From: Opitutaceae bacterium
GTDB lineage: Bacteria; Verrucomicrobiota; Verrucomicrobiia; Opitutales; Opitutaceae
Length of the DNA stretch: 32,746 nucleotides
Direction of reading: 5' to 3'
NCBI GenBank assembly: GCA_016715765.1
Contig: JADJZJ010000043.1
Span: 1-32,746, forward strand
Part shown: one piece after another, positions 7,970 through 18,916 of the stretch
How positions within the stretch are numbered: the first letter of the stretch is position 1
How the letters are laid out: the number at the start of each line of letters is the position of its first letter
Program-made: the position numbers and the translations under genes
The notes under the pieces: model-generated
The model's database searches: none
Told to the model about the DNA's origin: nothing
Seen by the model: only the letters and a program-made list of their open reading frames with translations

Positions 7970-10423
7970 ATGCTGAATCGCCTCCCACTGCGCTGGAGAC
8001 TCACGCTGCTGATCACTGGAGTCAGTGCCGTCACCCTGGGCCTGTCCCTCGCCGGTTACATCACGCTGGAATACCTGCGCTTCCGCCAGGAACTCACGAT
8101 CAGGACCCAGGCCACCGAGCGCTTTTACGCCGCGAGCGCCACTGCCGCCCTGCAGGCCAATCCCTCGGCACCCGGGTTCTCGCTCAAGGCGCTCGAAGCG
8201 GAGAGCATGATCGCGGCGGCGGCGCTTTATTCGCCCAACAACAAGCTCCTCGCGAAGTATCTGCGGTCCGGGGCGGACGAATACATCCCGCTGCCCCGCA
8301 GCACCCGGCTCTGGGACCTGGTCAACGATGAGCTGATCTCCTTCCAGCCGCTGATCGTGAACGGCGAACTGCTCGGCACGCTCTACCTCAAGGCCTCCTC
8401 CCCCGAGGAGGCGCGGGAACGGCTGCTGGTGCCCCTGCGCGGCATGGCGGCGCTCTTTCTCGGTTCCATCCTGATCGCGTTCTTCGTCTCGCGCGTGCTG
8501 CAGCGCAGCATCTCCGAGCCGATCATCAAGCTGGCCGAGGCCGCCCGGCACATCGCCGCCGACCGCGATTTCTCGGTGCGCGTGGATCTCGAAAGCAGCG
8601 GGGAATCCGCCATCCTGATCCAGGCCTTCAATTCCATGGTCGAGACCATTCAGGAGCGGGACGCCGAGCTGAATGTCGCCTACCAGAAGGCGGAGCATGC
8701 CCGCGAAAATCTCGCGATCACCAACGCCATGCTGGCCGAGACCAACCGCACGCTGGAGGCGAAGGTCACGGAGCGCACCGCCAAGCTCGAGGAGGCCATG
8801 ACCGCGGCCAAGGAGGCCAACAAGGCCAAGAGCTCCTTCCTCGCGAAGATGAGCCATGAACTGCGCACCCCGATGAATGCCATCATCGGCTATTCCGAAA
8901 TCCTGCTCGAGGATGCGGAGGACGGCGGCGACGAGTCCACGGCCGCCGACCTGCGCAAGATCCTCAGCGCCGCGCGCCACCTGCTCGGGCTGATCAACGA
9001 TGTGCTCGACCTGTCGAAGATCGAGGCGGGGCGCATGGACCTCTACATTGAGCAGTTTGATCCCGCGACCATCATCGGCGAGGTCGCCTCCACGATCCAG
9101 CCGCTCATGGACAAGAATCACAACCGGCTGGCCCTGGAGACCGGGGAGAACCTCGGCAGCATGAGCGCGGACATGACGAAGCTCCGCCAGGTCCTCTTCA
9201 ACCTGCTCAGCAACGCCGCGAAGTTCACCTCCAACGGCACGATCACCCTGAGCGCCCACCGCGTCAAACGCGACCGGGACTGGTTCGAGTTCAAGGTCAG
9301 CGACACCGGCATCGGCATGACGCCGGAGCAGCTCGGCAAGCTGTTCGAGGCCTTCGCCCAGGCTGAGGCGTCCACGGCGGCCAAGTACGGCGGCACCGGC
9401 CTCGGTCTCGCCATCTCCCGGCAATTCGCGCGCCTCATGGGCGGCGATGTCACCGTGACCAGCGTCGCCGGCCAGGGCACCACCTTCAGCGTCCTGATCC
9501 CCGCCGTGGTCGAGGCCGGCAAGGGCAAGCAGCCGGCCGCCGCCGCCGCCAAGCCGCCCGCTCCCGTGGCTCCCGCCGCTCCCGCCGCCAATGCGTCCGC
9601 CCTGCCCCACCAGGGCCGCGTGCTCATCATTGATGACGACACCGCGGTGCACGAAGCCCTGACCGCCCTGCTCGGCAACGCCGGCTATGCCGTGACCGGC
9701 ACCAGGGATGGACGCGAGGGCCTGGCGCTGGCGCTGGCCCAGCCGCCGGATGTGGTCATTCTCGATATGCTCCTGCCCTCCATTGACGGCGAAAGCATCC
9801 TCAACCGCTTCAAGGCCGTCCCCGAGCTCGAGCACATTCCCATCATTTTGGTGACCCTGTCGGAAAAGGAGGGCCTGGGGCTCACCCTCGGCGCCTCCGA
9901 TTACGTCACCAAGCCGATCGAGGCCCACCGGCTCCTGAGCATCCTGACCTCCTGCCGTCCCGGCCAGTTGAAAACGCCGATCATGGTCGTGGAGGATGAC
10001 GCCCCGACCCGGGAGGTGATCGTCCGGCTGCTCACGCGGGAAAACTGGCCCGTCGTGCAGGCCGAGAACGGCCGCCAGGCGATTGAAATCATGCAGACCG
10101 CGCCGCCGTCACTGGTGCTCCTCGACCTGCTCATGCCCGAGTTGGACGGGTTCGGCGTGCTGCGGGCGATGCGGGTCAATCCCGATTGGCGCGATATCCC
10201 CGTGGTCGTGCTCACCTCCATCGATCTCACCAATGAAATCCGGAACCTGCTCCAGCAGCAGGCCAACCGCGTGTTTCAAAAGGGCACCTACTCCAAGGAA
10301 GAGCTGCTGCGCGAAGTGCGCACGTCCGTTGACGAATTCATCAAACGGCGCAGCGTCAGCGGCGTGCCTTTCCCGCTGCCGAAGTCAAATTCCGCGGCCC
10401 CGCCGGCCAACCCTAAACCATAA
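7970..10423 (+). CDS. Membrane hybrid histidine kinase with two C-terminal receiver domains
   Basis: 817 residues. Order: transmembrane helix 1 (about 12-33); extracytoplasmic sensor of about 120 residues, resembling a CHASE8-type region; transmembrane helix 2 (about 150-175); HAMP (ending near DFSVRV); coiled coil; HisKA with H-box KMSHELRTPM (phosphoacceptor His296); HATPase with N box NLLSNAAKF, G1 DTGIGM and G2 GGTGLGL; an Ala/Pro linker; receiver 1 (DDD, phosphoacceptor Asp599); receiver 2 (EDD, Asp719). All catalytic boxes are intact. The signal is unknown. Two receivers on the kinase imply internal phosphotransfer or a sink, and phosphate could pass to the lone receiver encoded 6 bases downstream. 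That gene and the cyclase gene are probably cotranscribed. Confidence 0.95.
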   Translation: MLNRLPLRWRLTLLITGVSAVTLGLSLAGYITLEYLRFRQELTIRTQATERFYAASATAALQANPSAPGFSLKALEAESMIAAAALYSPNNKLLAKYLRSGADEYIPLPRSTRLWDLVNDELISFQPLIVNGELLGTLYLKASSPEEARERLLVPLRGMAALFLGSILIAFFVSRVLQRSISEPIIKLAEAARHIAADRDFSVRVDLESSGESAILIQAFNSMVETIQERDAELNVAYQKAEHARENLAITNAMLAETNRTLEAKVTERTAKLEEAMTAAKEANKAKSSFLAKMSHELRTPMNAIIGYSEILLEDAEDGGDESTAADLRKILSAARHLLGLINDVLDLSKIEAGRMDLYIEQFDPATIIGEVASTIQPLMDKNHNRLALETGENLGSMSADMTKLRQVLFNLLSNAAKFTSNGTITLSAHRVKRDRDWFEFKVSDTGIGMTPEQLGKLFEAFAQAEASTAAKYGGTGLGLAISRQFARLMGGDVTVTSVAGQGTTFSVLIPAVVEAGKGKQPAAAAAKPPAPVAPAAPAANASALPHQGRVLIIDDDTAVHEALTALLGNAGYAVTGTRDGREGLALALAQPPDVVILDMLLPSIDGESILNRFKAVPELEHIPIILVTLSEKEGLGLTLGASDYVTKPIEAHRLLSILTSCRPGQLKTPIMVVEDDAPTREVIVRLLTRENWPVVQAENGRQAIEIMQTAPPSLVLLDLLMPELDGFGVLRAMRVNPDWRDIPVVVLTSIDLTNEIRNLLQQQANRVFQKGTYSKEELLREVRTSVDEFIKRRSVSGVPFPLPKSNSAAPPANPKP

Positions 10424-10429
10424 ACCACC

Positions 10430-10804
10430 ATGCCTAAAATTCTCCTGGTCGAGGACAATGAAATGAATCGCGACATGCTCAGTCGCCGCCTGCAGAAGCG
10501 CGGGTACACCGTGCTGATCGCCGTGGATGGACAGCCCGGCGTGGATCTGGCGCGGACGGAGCAGCCCGATCTCATCCTCATGGACATGAGCCTGCCCGGG
10601 ATCAGCGGCTGGGATGCCAGCCGGGCGCTCAAGGCCGATCCGGCCACGGTCGCGATTCCGATCATCGCCCTCACCGCGCACGCCATGGCCGAGGACCGGG
10701 CCAAGGCCCTGGCCGCCGGCTGCAATGAGTTTGAAACCAAGCCGGTCGACCTCAACGCCCTCCTCGCCAAGATCGAGGCCCTGCTGCCCAAGCCCGCCGC
10801 ATGA
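10430..10804 (+). CDS. Single-domain response regulator (CheY/DivK type)
   Basis: 124 residues, one receiver domain only. The acidic pocket VEDNEMNRDM, phosphoacceptor Asp52 in LMDMSLPG, the Thr in ALTAHAM and Lys in FETKPVD are all present. ALTAHAM and the EMNRDML start are typical of DivK-like and hybrid-kinase receivers. It has no output domain, so it must act by binding a partner or by shuttling phosphate. It lies between the hybrid kinase (6-base gap) and the cyclase gene, whose ATG overlaps its stop (ATGA, 10801-10804). It is therefore a plausible carrier between the two, though that link is inferred from position. Confidence 0.93.
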   Translation: MPKILLVEDNEMNRDMLSRRLQKRGYTVLIAVDGQPGVDLARTEQPDLILMDMSLPGISGWDASRALKADPATVAIPIIALTAHAMAEDRAKALAAGCNEFETKPVDLNALLAKIEALLPKPAA

Positions 10805-12402
10805 GTTCCGGTTCTGCAACTCCCTACGGCTCCGGTTCCGCGACGCCCTACGGTTCGGGTGGCAGCACGCCCGAGAGCGAGGCGCTCATGCACCTGCGGC
10901 ATGAGCTCCGCACACCGCTCAACCAGATCCTCGGCTACACCGAAATGCTGCTCGAGATCGTGGTCGAGCACGGCCAGCACCAGGGGCTGATCGCGGAGCT
11001 CGGGCGGTTGCGCAGCACCGGCGACGAGATCAACACGCTCCTCGGCTACAGCCTGGTCCATTGGAAGATCGAATCCGGCCAGATCAACCTCACCGACTAC
11101 CGGCAGCGGTCCCTCGCCCTGCTCGACCGGCTTTGCGCGCACCGTGATCGCGCCGAGACCGCCGCCAGCGACAACCAGCTCGACGATGTCATCGCCGACC
11201 TGAAAAAAATCGGCCAGGCCGCCGGCAATCTCCGCCAGCTGCTGGATCACGATTTCTTTGTGAAACCCGGCACGGCGGCGCCCGCGGCCCCGGCGGAAAA
11301 ACCCGCCCGGATCGACAGCACCCGGCATCCGTTCGCGGAGCCCGGCTCGGCCCTGTTCAATTGCCGCCTGCTGGTGGTGGACGATCAGGAGATGAACCGC
11401 GAGATGCTCCTGCGCCGCCTGTTCCGGATGGGGTACAACGCGACCGCCGCGGAGGACGGCAAGGCCGCCCTGGAACTCATGGTGCGCGAGCAGTTCGACC
11501 TGGTGCTGCTCGATATCGTCATGCCGGTCATGGATGGCTACGAGATGCTCAGCCGCATCAAGGCGGACAACCGCCTCCGACACATCCCGGTGATCATGCT
11601 CACCGCCGTGGACGACCCCTCCAGCACCGTGCGCTGCATCGAAAACGGGGCCGAGGACTACGTGCCCAAGCCTTTCAACCCCGTCATCCTGCGCGCCCGC
11701 ATCAATGCCTCGCTGGAAAAGAAGCGCCTGCGCGACATGGAGCGCGCCTACATGGCGGAAATCCAGACCGAGAAGGCCAAGTCGGAGCACCTGCTGCTCA
11801 ACATTCTCCCGAAGGCGGTCAGCGAGCGGCTCAAGGGCGGCGAGAAGACCATCGTCAACGACTTCGCGCACGCCACCGTGCTTTTCGCGGATATCGTCGG
11901 CTTCACCCGGATCGCCGCCGAGAATCCCGCGGTCGACACCGTCAACCTGCTCAACGAGATTTTTTCCGCCTTCGACCAGCTGCTCGACAAGACCGGCGTC
12001 GAGAAGATCAAGACCATCGGCGACGCCTACATGGTCGTCGCCGGCGTGCCGGTGCCGCAACCCGACCATGCCCTGCGGGCCGCCCACATGGCCCTCGGCA
12101 TCCTGCAGACGGTGTCGGACTTCAATGTGCGGCACGGCTTCAACTGGAGCGTGCGCATCGGCATGCACAGCGGTCCCCTCGTCGCCGGCATCATCGGGTC
12201 CAAGAAGTTCGCCTACGACCTCTGGGGTGACACGGTCAATGTCGCCAGCCGGCTCGAGTCCCAGGGCGAACCGGGAGTCATTCAGATTTCCTCCGCCACC
12301 GCCGACCTGCTGCGACCCTATTGCGAGCTCATCGCCCGGGGCCAGCTGGACCTCAAGAATCGGGGCCGCATCTCGACCTTCCAGCTGCTGCGCCTGCGCT
12401 GA
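10801..12402 (+). CDS. Class III adenylate cyclase with orphan histidine phosphoacceptor and receiver domains
   Basis: 533 residues. A Gly/Ser/Thr/Pro/Tyr-rich start (repeat SGSATPYG) is followed by a HisKA-like helix with H-box LRHELRTPL (His34) and a four-helix-like stretch to about 160. No HATPase N, G1 or G2 box follows. Then comes a receiver (Asp238 in LLDIVMPVMDG, Lys in YVPKPFNP), a coiled linker, and the cyclase domain. Cyclase metal ligands are Asp364 (FADIVGFT) and Asp408 (TIGDAYM). The purine selectors Lys404 and Asp473 point to ATP rather than GTP, and transition-state Asn480 and Arg484 are present. The product is thus probably cAMP. The start codon overlaps the previous stop. The orphan H-box could accept phosphate from the partner kinase or serve for dimerisation. 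Confidence 0.93.
   Translation: MSSGSATPYGSGSATPYGSGGSTPESEALMHLRHELRTPLNQILGYTEMLLEIVVEHGQHQGLIAELGRLRSTGDEINTLLGYSLVHWKIESGQINLTDYRQRSLALLDRLCAHRDRAETAASDNQLDDVIADLKKIGQAAGNLRQLLDHDFFVKPGTAAPAAPAEKPARIDSTRHPFAEPGSALFNCRLLVVDDQEMNREMLLRRLFRMGYNATAAEDGKAALELMVREQFDLVLLDIVMPVMDGYEMLSRIKADNRLRHIPVIMLTAVDDPSSTVRCIENGAEDYVPKPFNPVILRARINASLEKKRLRDMERAYMAEIQTEKAKSEHLLLNILPKAVSERLKGGEKTIVNDFAHATVLFADIVGFTRIAAENPAVDTVNLLNEIFSAFDQLLDKTGVEKIKTIGDAYMVVAGVPVPQPDHALRAAHMALGILQTVSDFNVRHGFNWSVRIGMHSGPLVAGIIGSKKFAYDLWGDTVNVASRLESQGEPGVIQISSATADLLRPYCELIARGQLDLKNRGRISTFQLLRLR
10807..10872 (+). repeat. 24-bp in-frame tandem repeat at the start of the cyclase gene
   Basis: Two 24-base units (10807-10830 and 10831-10854) encode SGSATPYG twice, and a third, diverged and partial unit (10855-10872) encodes SGGSTP. 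The copies differ mostly at third codon positions, so the peptide is kept while the DNA drifts. This gives a flexible, disordered N-terminus before the H-box. Confidence 0.75.
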
Positions 12403-12452
12403 ATCGCGGGTGCGGCCTTGCCCCCGCGTTCGCGGCCCGTTCATTCTCCGGC

Positions 12453-13148
12453 ATGTTGCGTCTCTTTCTTCTCCTGCTGGCGGCCATACCGGCAACCGCA
12501 GCCCTGCCGCCGGAATACACCGCCATCTGCCAGGGGTTTCAGACGCAGAATCCCAAGGGCTGGTCCTTCACCCAGACCACGACCGCCGAGGGCCGGACAC
12601 TGGTCGAGCACTATGACGCCGCCCAACCCGAGTTCAACCGGTGGACCCTCCTGGAGGAAAACGGCCGGCCGCCCACGGAGGATCAGGCCCGCGAATATCA
12701 GCAGAAATTCACCCGGCGCTCCGGCGGAGGCAACGCGCCGGGGATCGCCCAGCAGCTCAATCTCGACACGGCCGAGCTGGTGACGGAGGACGCCGAACGG
12801 GTGGCCTATCGCTTCCAGCTGAAGACCGGCGAGGACGGCGACAAGACCGCCGCTTTCCTCCGGGCCACGGTCACCTTTCACAAGGCCACCCGCTCGATCG
12901 AAAAATTCGAAATCGCGAATATCGAAGTCTTCAACCCGGTCTTCGGCGTCAAAATCCGCGAATTGCTCACGGCATTGCACTACCACCTGCCGGCGGATGG
13001 ACGCCCGGCCCTGCTGGACAAAGTCACCACGCGCACCCGCGGACGGGCCTTCTTCAAGTCGCTCGATGCCGACATGCTGGTGACCTATCGCGACTACACC
13101 TGGGCGGGCAAAAAGCCGCCGGCCGCCTCCCGACCGCCAAGCCCGTGA
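12453..13148 (+). CDS. Secreted protein of unknown function
   Basis: 231 residues from the ATG at 12453, where a clean signal peptide starts (MLRLFLLLLAAIPATAA, cleavage near ALP). The open frame begins further upstream inside the cyclase gene, but that part is not coding. The mature part has mixed alpha/beta character with segments such as ERVAYRFQLKT and LRATVTFHKATRSIEKFEI. It ends in a Lys/Pro/Ala tail (KKPPAASRPPSP). I do not recognise the family. It follows the cyclase gene by 50 bases on the same strand and may be cotranscribed, but nothing shows it belongs to that signalling system. A REP-like element follows it at once. Confidence 0.75.
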   Translation: MLRLFLLLLAAIPATAALPPEYTAICQGFQTQNPKGWSFTQTTTAEGRTLVEHYDAAQPEFNRWTLLEENGRPPTEDQAREYQQKFTRRSGGGNAPGIAQQLNLDTAELVTEDAERVAYRFQLKTGEDGDKTAAFLRATVTFHKATRSIEKFEIANIEVFNPVFGVKIRELLTALHYHLPADGRPALLDKVTTRTRGRAFFKSLDADMLVTYRDYTWAGKKPPAASRPPSP

Positions 13149-13157
13149 TGATGGTTG

Positions 13158-13212
13158 CGTAGGCCGGGAGCTTGCTCCCGCTCTGAGCGCGCCAGCAAGC
13201 TGGCGGCCTACG
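13158..13212 (-). repeat. REP-like double-hairpin element, copy 1
   Basis: The ends are an exact inverted repeat (CGTAGGCC ... GGCCTACG). Inside are two hairpins, GGGAGCTTGCTCCC and GCCAGCAAGCTGGC, separated by CGCTCTGAGCGC. Read on the minus strand it matches the copies at 25859 and 26791. It sits in the short gap between the secreted protein gene and the end of glgB, where it could also act as a hairpin terminator. Confidence 0.8.
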
Positions 13213-13258
13213 GGGTCGCTCCGGTTTCACCACCATCGAGGCAGTTCAGTCAGCACAT

Positions 13259-15469
<2,211 letters not shown>

Positions 15470-15584
15470 GCTGAAGTGAAGCTGCGCCTTCGGCCGCGCG
15501 GGGTCTAGCCCGTATTTGCATCGCCGGTCATGACGAAGGGGGCTTGCTAGGTCCCCACCCGCCGACTTTGCTGCGCCCATTGTC

Positions 15585-17663
15585 ATGCGTTGCCTGCCAT
15601 TGCTCCTCCTGGTTTTCACGGTCCTGCCCGGTTGGGCGCAGGAAAAGCCGGTTGCCGGCTCCGACCTGTCGGGTCGGGTCGTAGCCTATGATGAAACCAC
15701 CCGGGAAGTGATCCTGACCGGTGACGCCCGCTTCGTCGACGGCGACCTGCTCATCGAGGCGGACGAGATCCGCTACCAATCCTCCACCGGCGTCGCGGTG
15801 GCCTCCGGTCATGTCCGCTACACCCGCGGGGCCGAACGCATGCTCGCGGACTCCATCACCTACCGGCGCACGGATCGCAGCTTTACTCTCACGGACCCGC
15901 GACTGGGACGTTACCCCTACTACATTTCCGGCACCACCGCGAGCGGCACGCCCCAAAGCGTGACGGTCCGGGACGCCACCGTCACGGCTCGTGAGCCCGG
16001 GTCGTTTCAGCCCACGGTGAAGGCCGAAAGTCTGACGTATGAGGCCGATCAGACCATATCCGCCGAGAAGGCGCAGGTGGGCATCGGTCACGTGCAACCC
16101 CTCTCCCTGCCGAAGTTTTCGCACCGGCTCAACCTGCCCTACATTTCCTATGTTTCCCTGACCGCCGGCTACCGATCCTCGCTCGGCGTCTATGGCGAAG
16201 CCGGGCTCCACCTCCCGATGGGCGATGAAACCAAGCTCGGCGGCACGCTGGGCGTTTATACGGAGCGCGGGGTCATGTTCGGCCCCAGCGGACATTACGA
16301 GCACGTGCACGCCGGTCGCATGATCGCAGGCGATTTCAAGTCCGGCTTCATCAACGACCATGGCGAGAAGCTGACCGATATCCTGGGCCGGTCGGTGCCG
16401 GAGAACCGCGGCTACGTCCAGTGGTGGCACAACCAGGAACTCGCGGATCATCTCACCCTGACGGCCCAGCTGGGCTACTGGAAGGACTCCGAGGTGGTGC
16501 GTGATTTCCATCCCCAGGACTTTTTTCCCGTCCAGGAGCCCGACAGCTTCGTCGAATCCACCTACACGGGAAACAACTACTTCGTCTCGGCGTTTGCCCG
16601 CGTCCAACCCAACACCTACCACCGGGTGCAGGAGCGGTTGCCCGAACTGCGCTTCGAGCTTTCACCGCACGCCCTGGGCGGCGGCTTTTACCAGCGCTTC
16701 AATGCCGGCGTCGCCATTCTCCGCGAGGATCCGCCCGGGGGCGGACCGCGGTTGCTCAGCGACCGGCTTGACGCCTACTATGCCGTGACCCGTGCCTTCA
16801 CCCCGCGCGAATGGCTGGGCATTACCCCGGTCGCCGGCGGACGGGTCACCCACTATCGCCGTGCCACCGGCGGTCGCGACGAATATACCCGCACCCTGGG
16901 CGAGATCGGACTGGATGCGGAGCTGCGCAGCAGCGCGGTTTTCGACTACCGGAACGAGACGTGGAAGATCGACGGCTTGCGGCACCTGTTTACGCCCCGG
17001 CTTTCCTACCGCCACGTCGCCGCTGCCGACAAGGGCCGGGCCTACATCCCACCCATCGACCGGCGCACCTTCATGACCTACCTGGCCCCGCTTGGGCTGG
17101 GTGACACCCGCAATATTGATGATTTGGTGCCCACCAACACCTTGCGGCTGGGTTTCGACAACACCCTGCAGACGCGCGATGCCACCTACGGTTCACGCGA
17201 CCTCTTGGTCTTTAATGCCGCGGCCGACCTCCGCTTTGACCGCGCCCCCGGCGAGCGGCAGACCTCCGCCATACATACGGTCCTCGGTTTCACCCCGGTC
17301 AGCTGGCTCGAGTTCGATCTCTACCAGAGCTTCACGCCCCAGGATTTCACCCTGCAGGAACTCAACACCGGCCTGACCATTCGCGATGGGGACGCCTGGG
17401 CGCTGCAATTCGGCAGCCACTTCCTCCGCGGCCAGATCGAGGAATACATTGTCGGCGGTCAGTTCCGCTGGAATGAGGTCTACGAGGCCATCGCCCGGCT
17501 GCACTACGACACGCGCAAGCGGCGTTTCAACGAGCAGGCCTTCGGCGTGCGCCAGAACCTGCACAACACCTGGATCATCGAATATCTGGTCACCATTTAC
17601 GACGGTCCCCGGCGTGAAAGCGATTTCGGGTTCCGTTTCCAGGTCGAGACCCTGGGATTCTGA
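15585..17663 (+). CDS. lptD: LPS-assembly protein LptD (OstA)
   Basis: 692 residues with signal peptide MRCLPLLLLVFTVLPGWAQ. Residues about 30-170 form the periplasmic OstA/LptA-like beta-jellyroll, with repeats such as ILTGDARFVDGDLLIEADEI and VAVASGHVRYTRGAERMLAD. The rest is a large beta-barrel with many aromatic strands, ending in DFGFRFQVETLGF with a terminal Phe. LptD, with the lipoprotein LptE, inserts lipopolysaccharide into the outer leaflet of the outer membrane. It is the first of a run of plus-strand genes: rsmB starts 5 bases after its stop. The protein is shorter and more divergent than E. coli LptD (784 aa), as in many non-proteobacterial relatives. I see no obvious conserved cysteine pairs for disulfides. 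Confidence 0.87.
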   Translation: MRCLPLLLLVFTVLPGWAQEKPVAGSDLSGRVVAYDETTREVILTGDARFVDGDLLIEADEIRYQSSTGVAVASGHVRYTRGAERMLADSITYRRTDRSFTLTDPRLGRYPYYISGTTASGTPQSVTVRDATVTAREPGSFQPTVKAESLTYEADQTISAEKAQVGIGHVQPLSLPKFSHRLNLPYISYVSLTAGYRSSLGVYGEAGLHLPMGDETKLGGTLGVYTERGVMFGPSGHYEHVHAGRMIAGDFKSGFINDHGEKLTDILGRSVPENRGYVQWWHNQELADHLTLTAQLGYWKDSEVVRDFHPQDFFPVQEPDSFVESTYTGNNYFVSAFARVQPNTYHRVQERLPELRFELSPHALGGGFYQRFNAGVAILREDPPGGGPRLLSDRLDAYYAVTRAFTPREWLGITPVAGGRVTHYRRATGGRDEYTRTLGEIGLDAELRSSAVFDYRNETWKIDGLRHLFTPRLSYRHVAAADKGRAYIPPIDRRTFMTYLAPLGLGDTRNIDDLVPTNTLRLGFDNTLQTRDATYGSRDLLVFNAAADLRFDRAPGERQTSAIHTVLGFTPVSWLEFDLYQSFTPQDFTLQELNTGLTIRDGDAWALQFGSHFLRGQIEEYIVGGQFRWNEVYEAIARLHYDTRKRRFNEQAFGVRQNLHNTWIIEYLVTIYDGPRRESDFGFRFQVETLGF

Positions 17664-17668
17664 ACGCC

Positions 17669-18871
17669 ATGAGCGTAACCGGCAATCAGCGGCAAATTTT
17701 CCTGCGGCTGGCGGCGGAACTCAGGCCGCATTGGCACCGGGATGCGGCGTTTGCCCAGCGTCTGCACACCCTGATCGCCCGTCAGCGGGCCTTCGGCTCC
17801 CGCGACCGCCGCCTGTACCGCGAGTTGCTCTACACCACCGTGCGTTATGCCCCGTGGATCGAGCCGCGGCTGGATCGCGACCCCGTTGAGGCCGCCGCCA
17901 CGGTCGCATGGCTGGCCGCCGATCTCCCGGCCACCAGGGCTTACCGACTCGCCCACCTCGCCGACCGTCCACCCTGCCCCGCCTCCGTCGCCGGCAAGGC
18001 TGCCCTCTTGCACGAGGCCCCCGACATTCTGCTGCCCGCATGGTTGAAGGAGGAATGCCCCCAGGCCTGGTCGGAGCTTGAGCTTGATGCGTTGCATCGC
18101 CGGGCCCCGCTCTGGCTCCGGATCCAGTCCGGGGACCATGCTGCCATCGCCGCGGAATTCGCCGCCTCCGGTTGGACTTGGCGAACAAGTTCTGTCCATC
18201 CGGAGGCTTGGGAAGTCCTCGCCGAGGCGGATGTCACCCAGAGCCAGGTATTCAAACAGGGTCTCTTCGAAATCCAGGACCTTGGCTCCCAACTCATCTT
18301 GGCCACGGTTGATATCCCTGCAGGCGAACGCTGGCTCGACGCCTGCGCCGGCGCCGGGGGCAAGACCCTGCAACTGGCCCGACTCGTCGGGCCGGGTGGC
18401 AAAGTTGACGCCCACGACATCAGGCCGGCGGCGCTGACGGAACTGGCCACGCGGGCAGGTCGGGCCGGATTGCGCAATATATCCGTGCGCCAAGCCGAAC
18501 CTGACGGCCTCTACGATGGTGTGCTGGTTGACGCCCCCTGCAGTGGCTCCGGGACCTGGCGGCGCGCACCCCATCTCAAATGGACGACGACACCGGAGCA
18601 GATTGCCCGGCATGCGACCGCGCAACTTGACTTGCTCGGGCAGTTCTCCGCCCGCGTGCGTCCCGGCGGCCGGCTCATTTATGCCACCTGCTCGTTGGCG
18701 CGGAGTGAGAATACCAAGGTGATGGAGGCATTTCTGGCGCAGCAGCCGGAGTTCACGCCCGTCGCACCCATGGCTGGTTTCGGGTATGTGTCCGACGGTG
18801 TCGGGCTGGCCATCCTGCCTGCCGCCCATGACACCGATGGCTTCTATGTCGCCACCTTGCGGCGGTCCTGA
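17669..18871 (+). CDS. rsmB: RsmB/NOP-family rRNA (cytosine-5) methyltransferase
   Basis: 400 residues. The N-terminal part has the NusB-like RNA-binding helix bundle (FGSRDRRLYRELLYTTVRY). The C-terminal part is a SAM-dependent methyltransferase: motif I DACAGAGGKTLQLA, motif IV DAPCSGSGTWRR with Cys291, motif VI YATCSL with Cys341. The two cysteines are the release and nucleophile residues of m5C RNA methyltransferases. RsmB methylates 16S rRNA C967 in E. coli; that exact target here is inferred. The ATG is 5 bases after lptD, so they probably share a transcript. scpA follows after 45 bases. Confidence 0.88.
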   Translation: MSVTGNQRQIFLRLAAELRPHWHRDAAFAQRLHTLIARQRAFGSRDRRLYRELLYTTVRYAPWIEPRLDRDPVEAAATVAWLAADLPATRAYRLAHLADRPPCPASVAGKAALLHEAPDILLPAWLKEECPQAWSELELDALHRRAPLWLRIQSGDHAAIAAEFAASGWTWRTSSVHPEAWEVLAEADVTQSQVFKQGLFEIQDLGSQLILATVDIPAGERWLDACAGAGGKTLQLARLVGPGGKVDAHDIRPAALTELATRAGRAGLRNISVRQAEPDGLYDGVLVDAPCSGSGTWRRAPHLKWTTTPEQIARHATAQLDLLGQFSARVRPGGRLIYATCSLARSENTKVMEAFLAQQPEFTPVAPMAGFGYVSDGVGLAILPAAHDTDGFYVATLRRS

Positions 18872-18916
18872 TTTTTCCATTGCCGCACCCGACCCACCCG
18901 CAAGCATCGCCCGACC

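Noticed and set aside
7958..9928. Very long minus-strand open frame (656 codons) opposite the hybrid kinase
   Set aside because: Composition is that of an antisense shadow in GC-rich DNA (Gly/Glu/Leu/His-rich, no domain), while the plus strand has a complete kinase with all catalytic boxes.
10288..12495. 735-codon minus-strand open frame opposite the response regulator and cyclase
   Set aside because: Same shadow pattern; it spans two convincing plus-strand genes and shows no motif.
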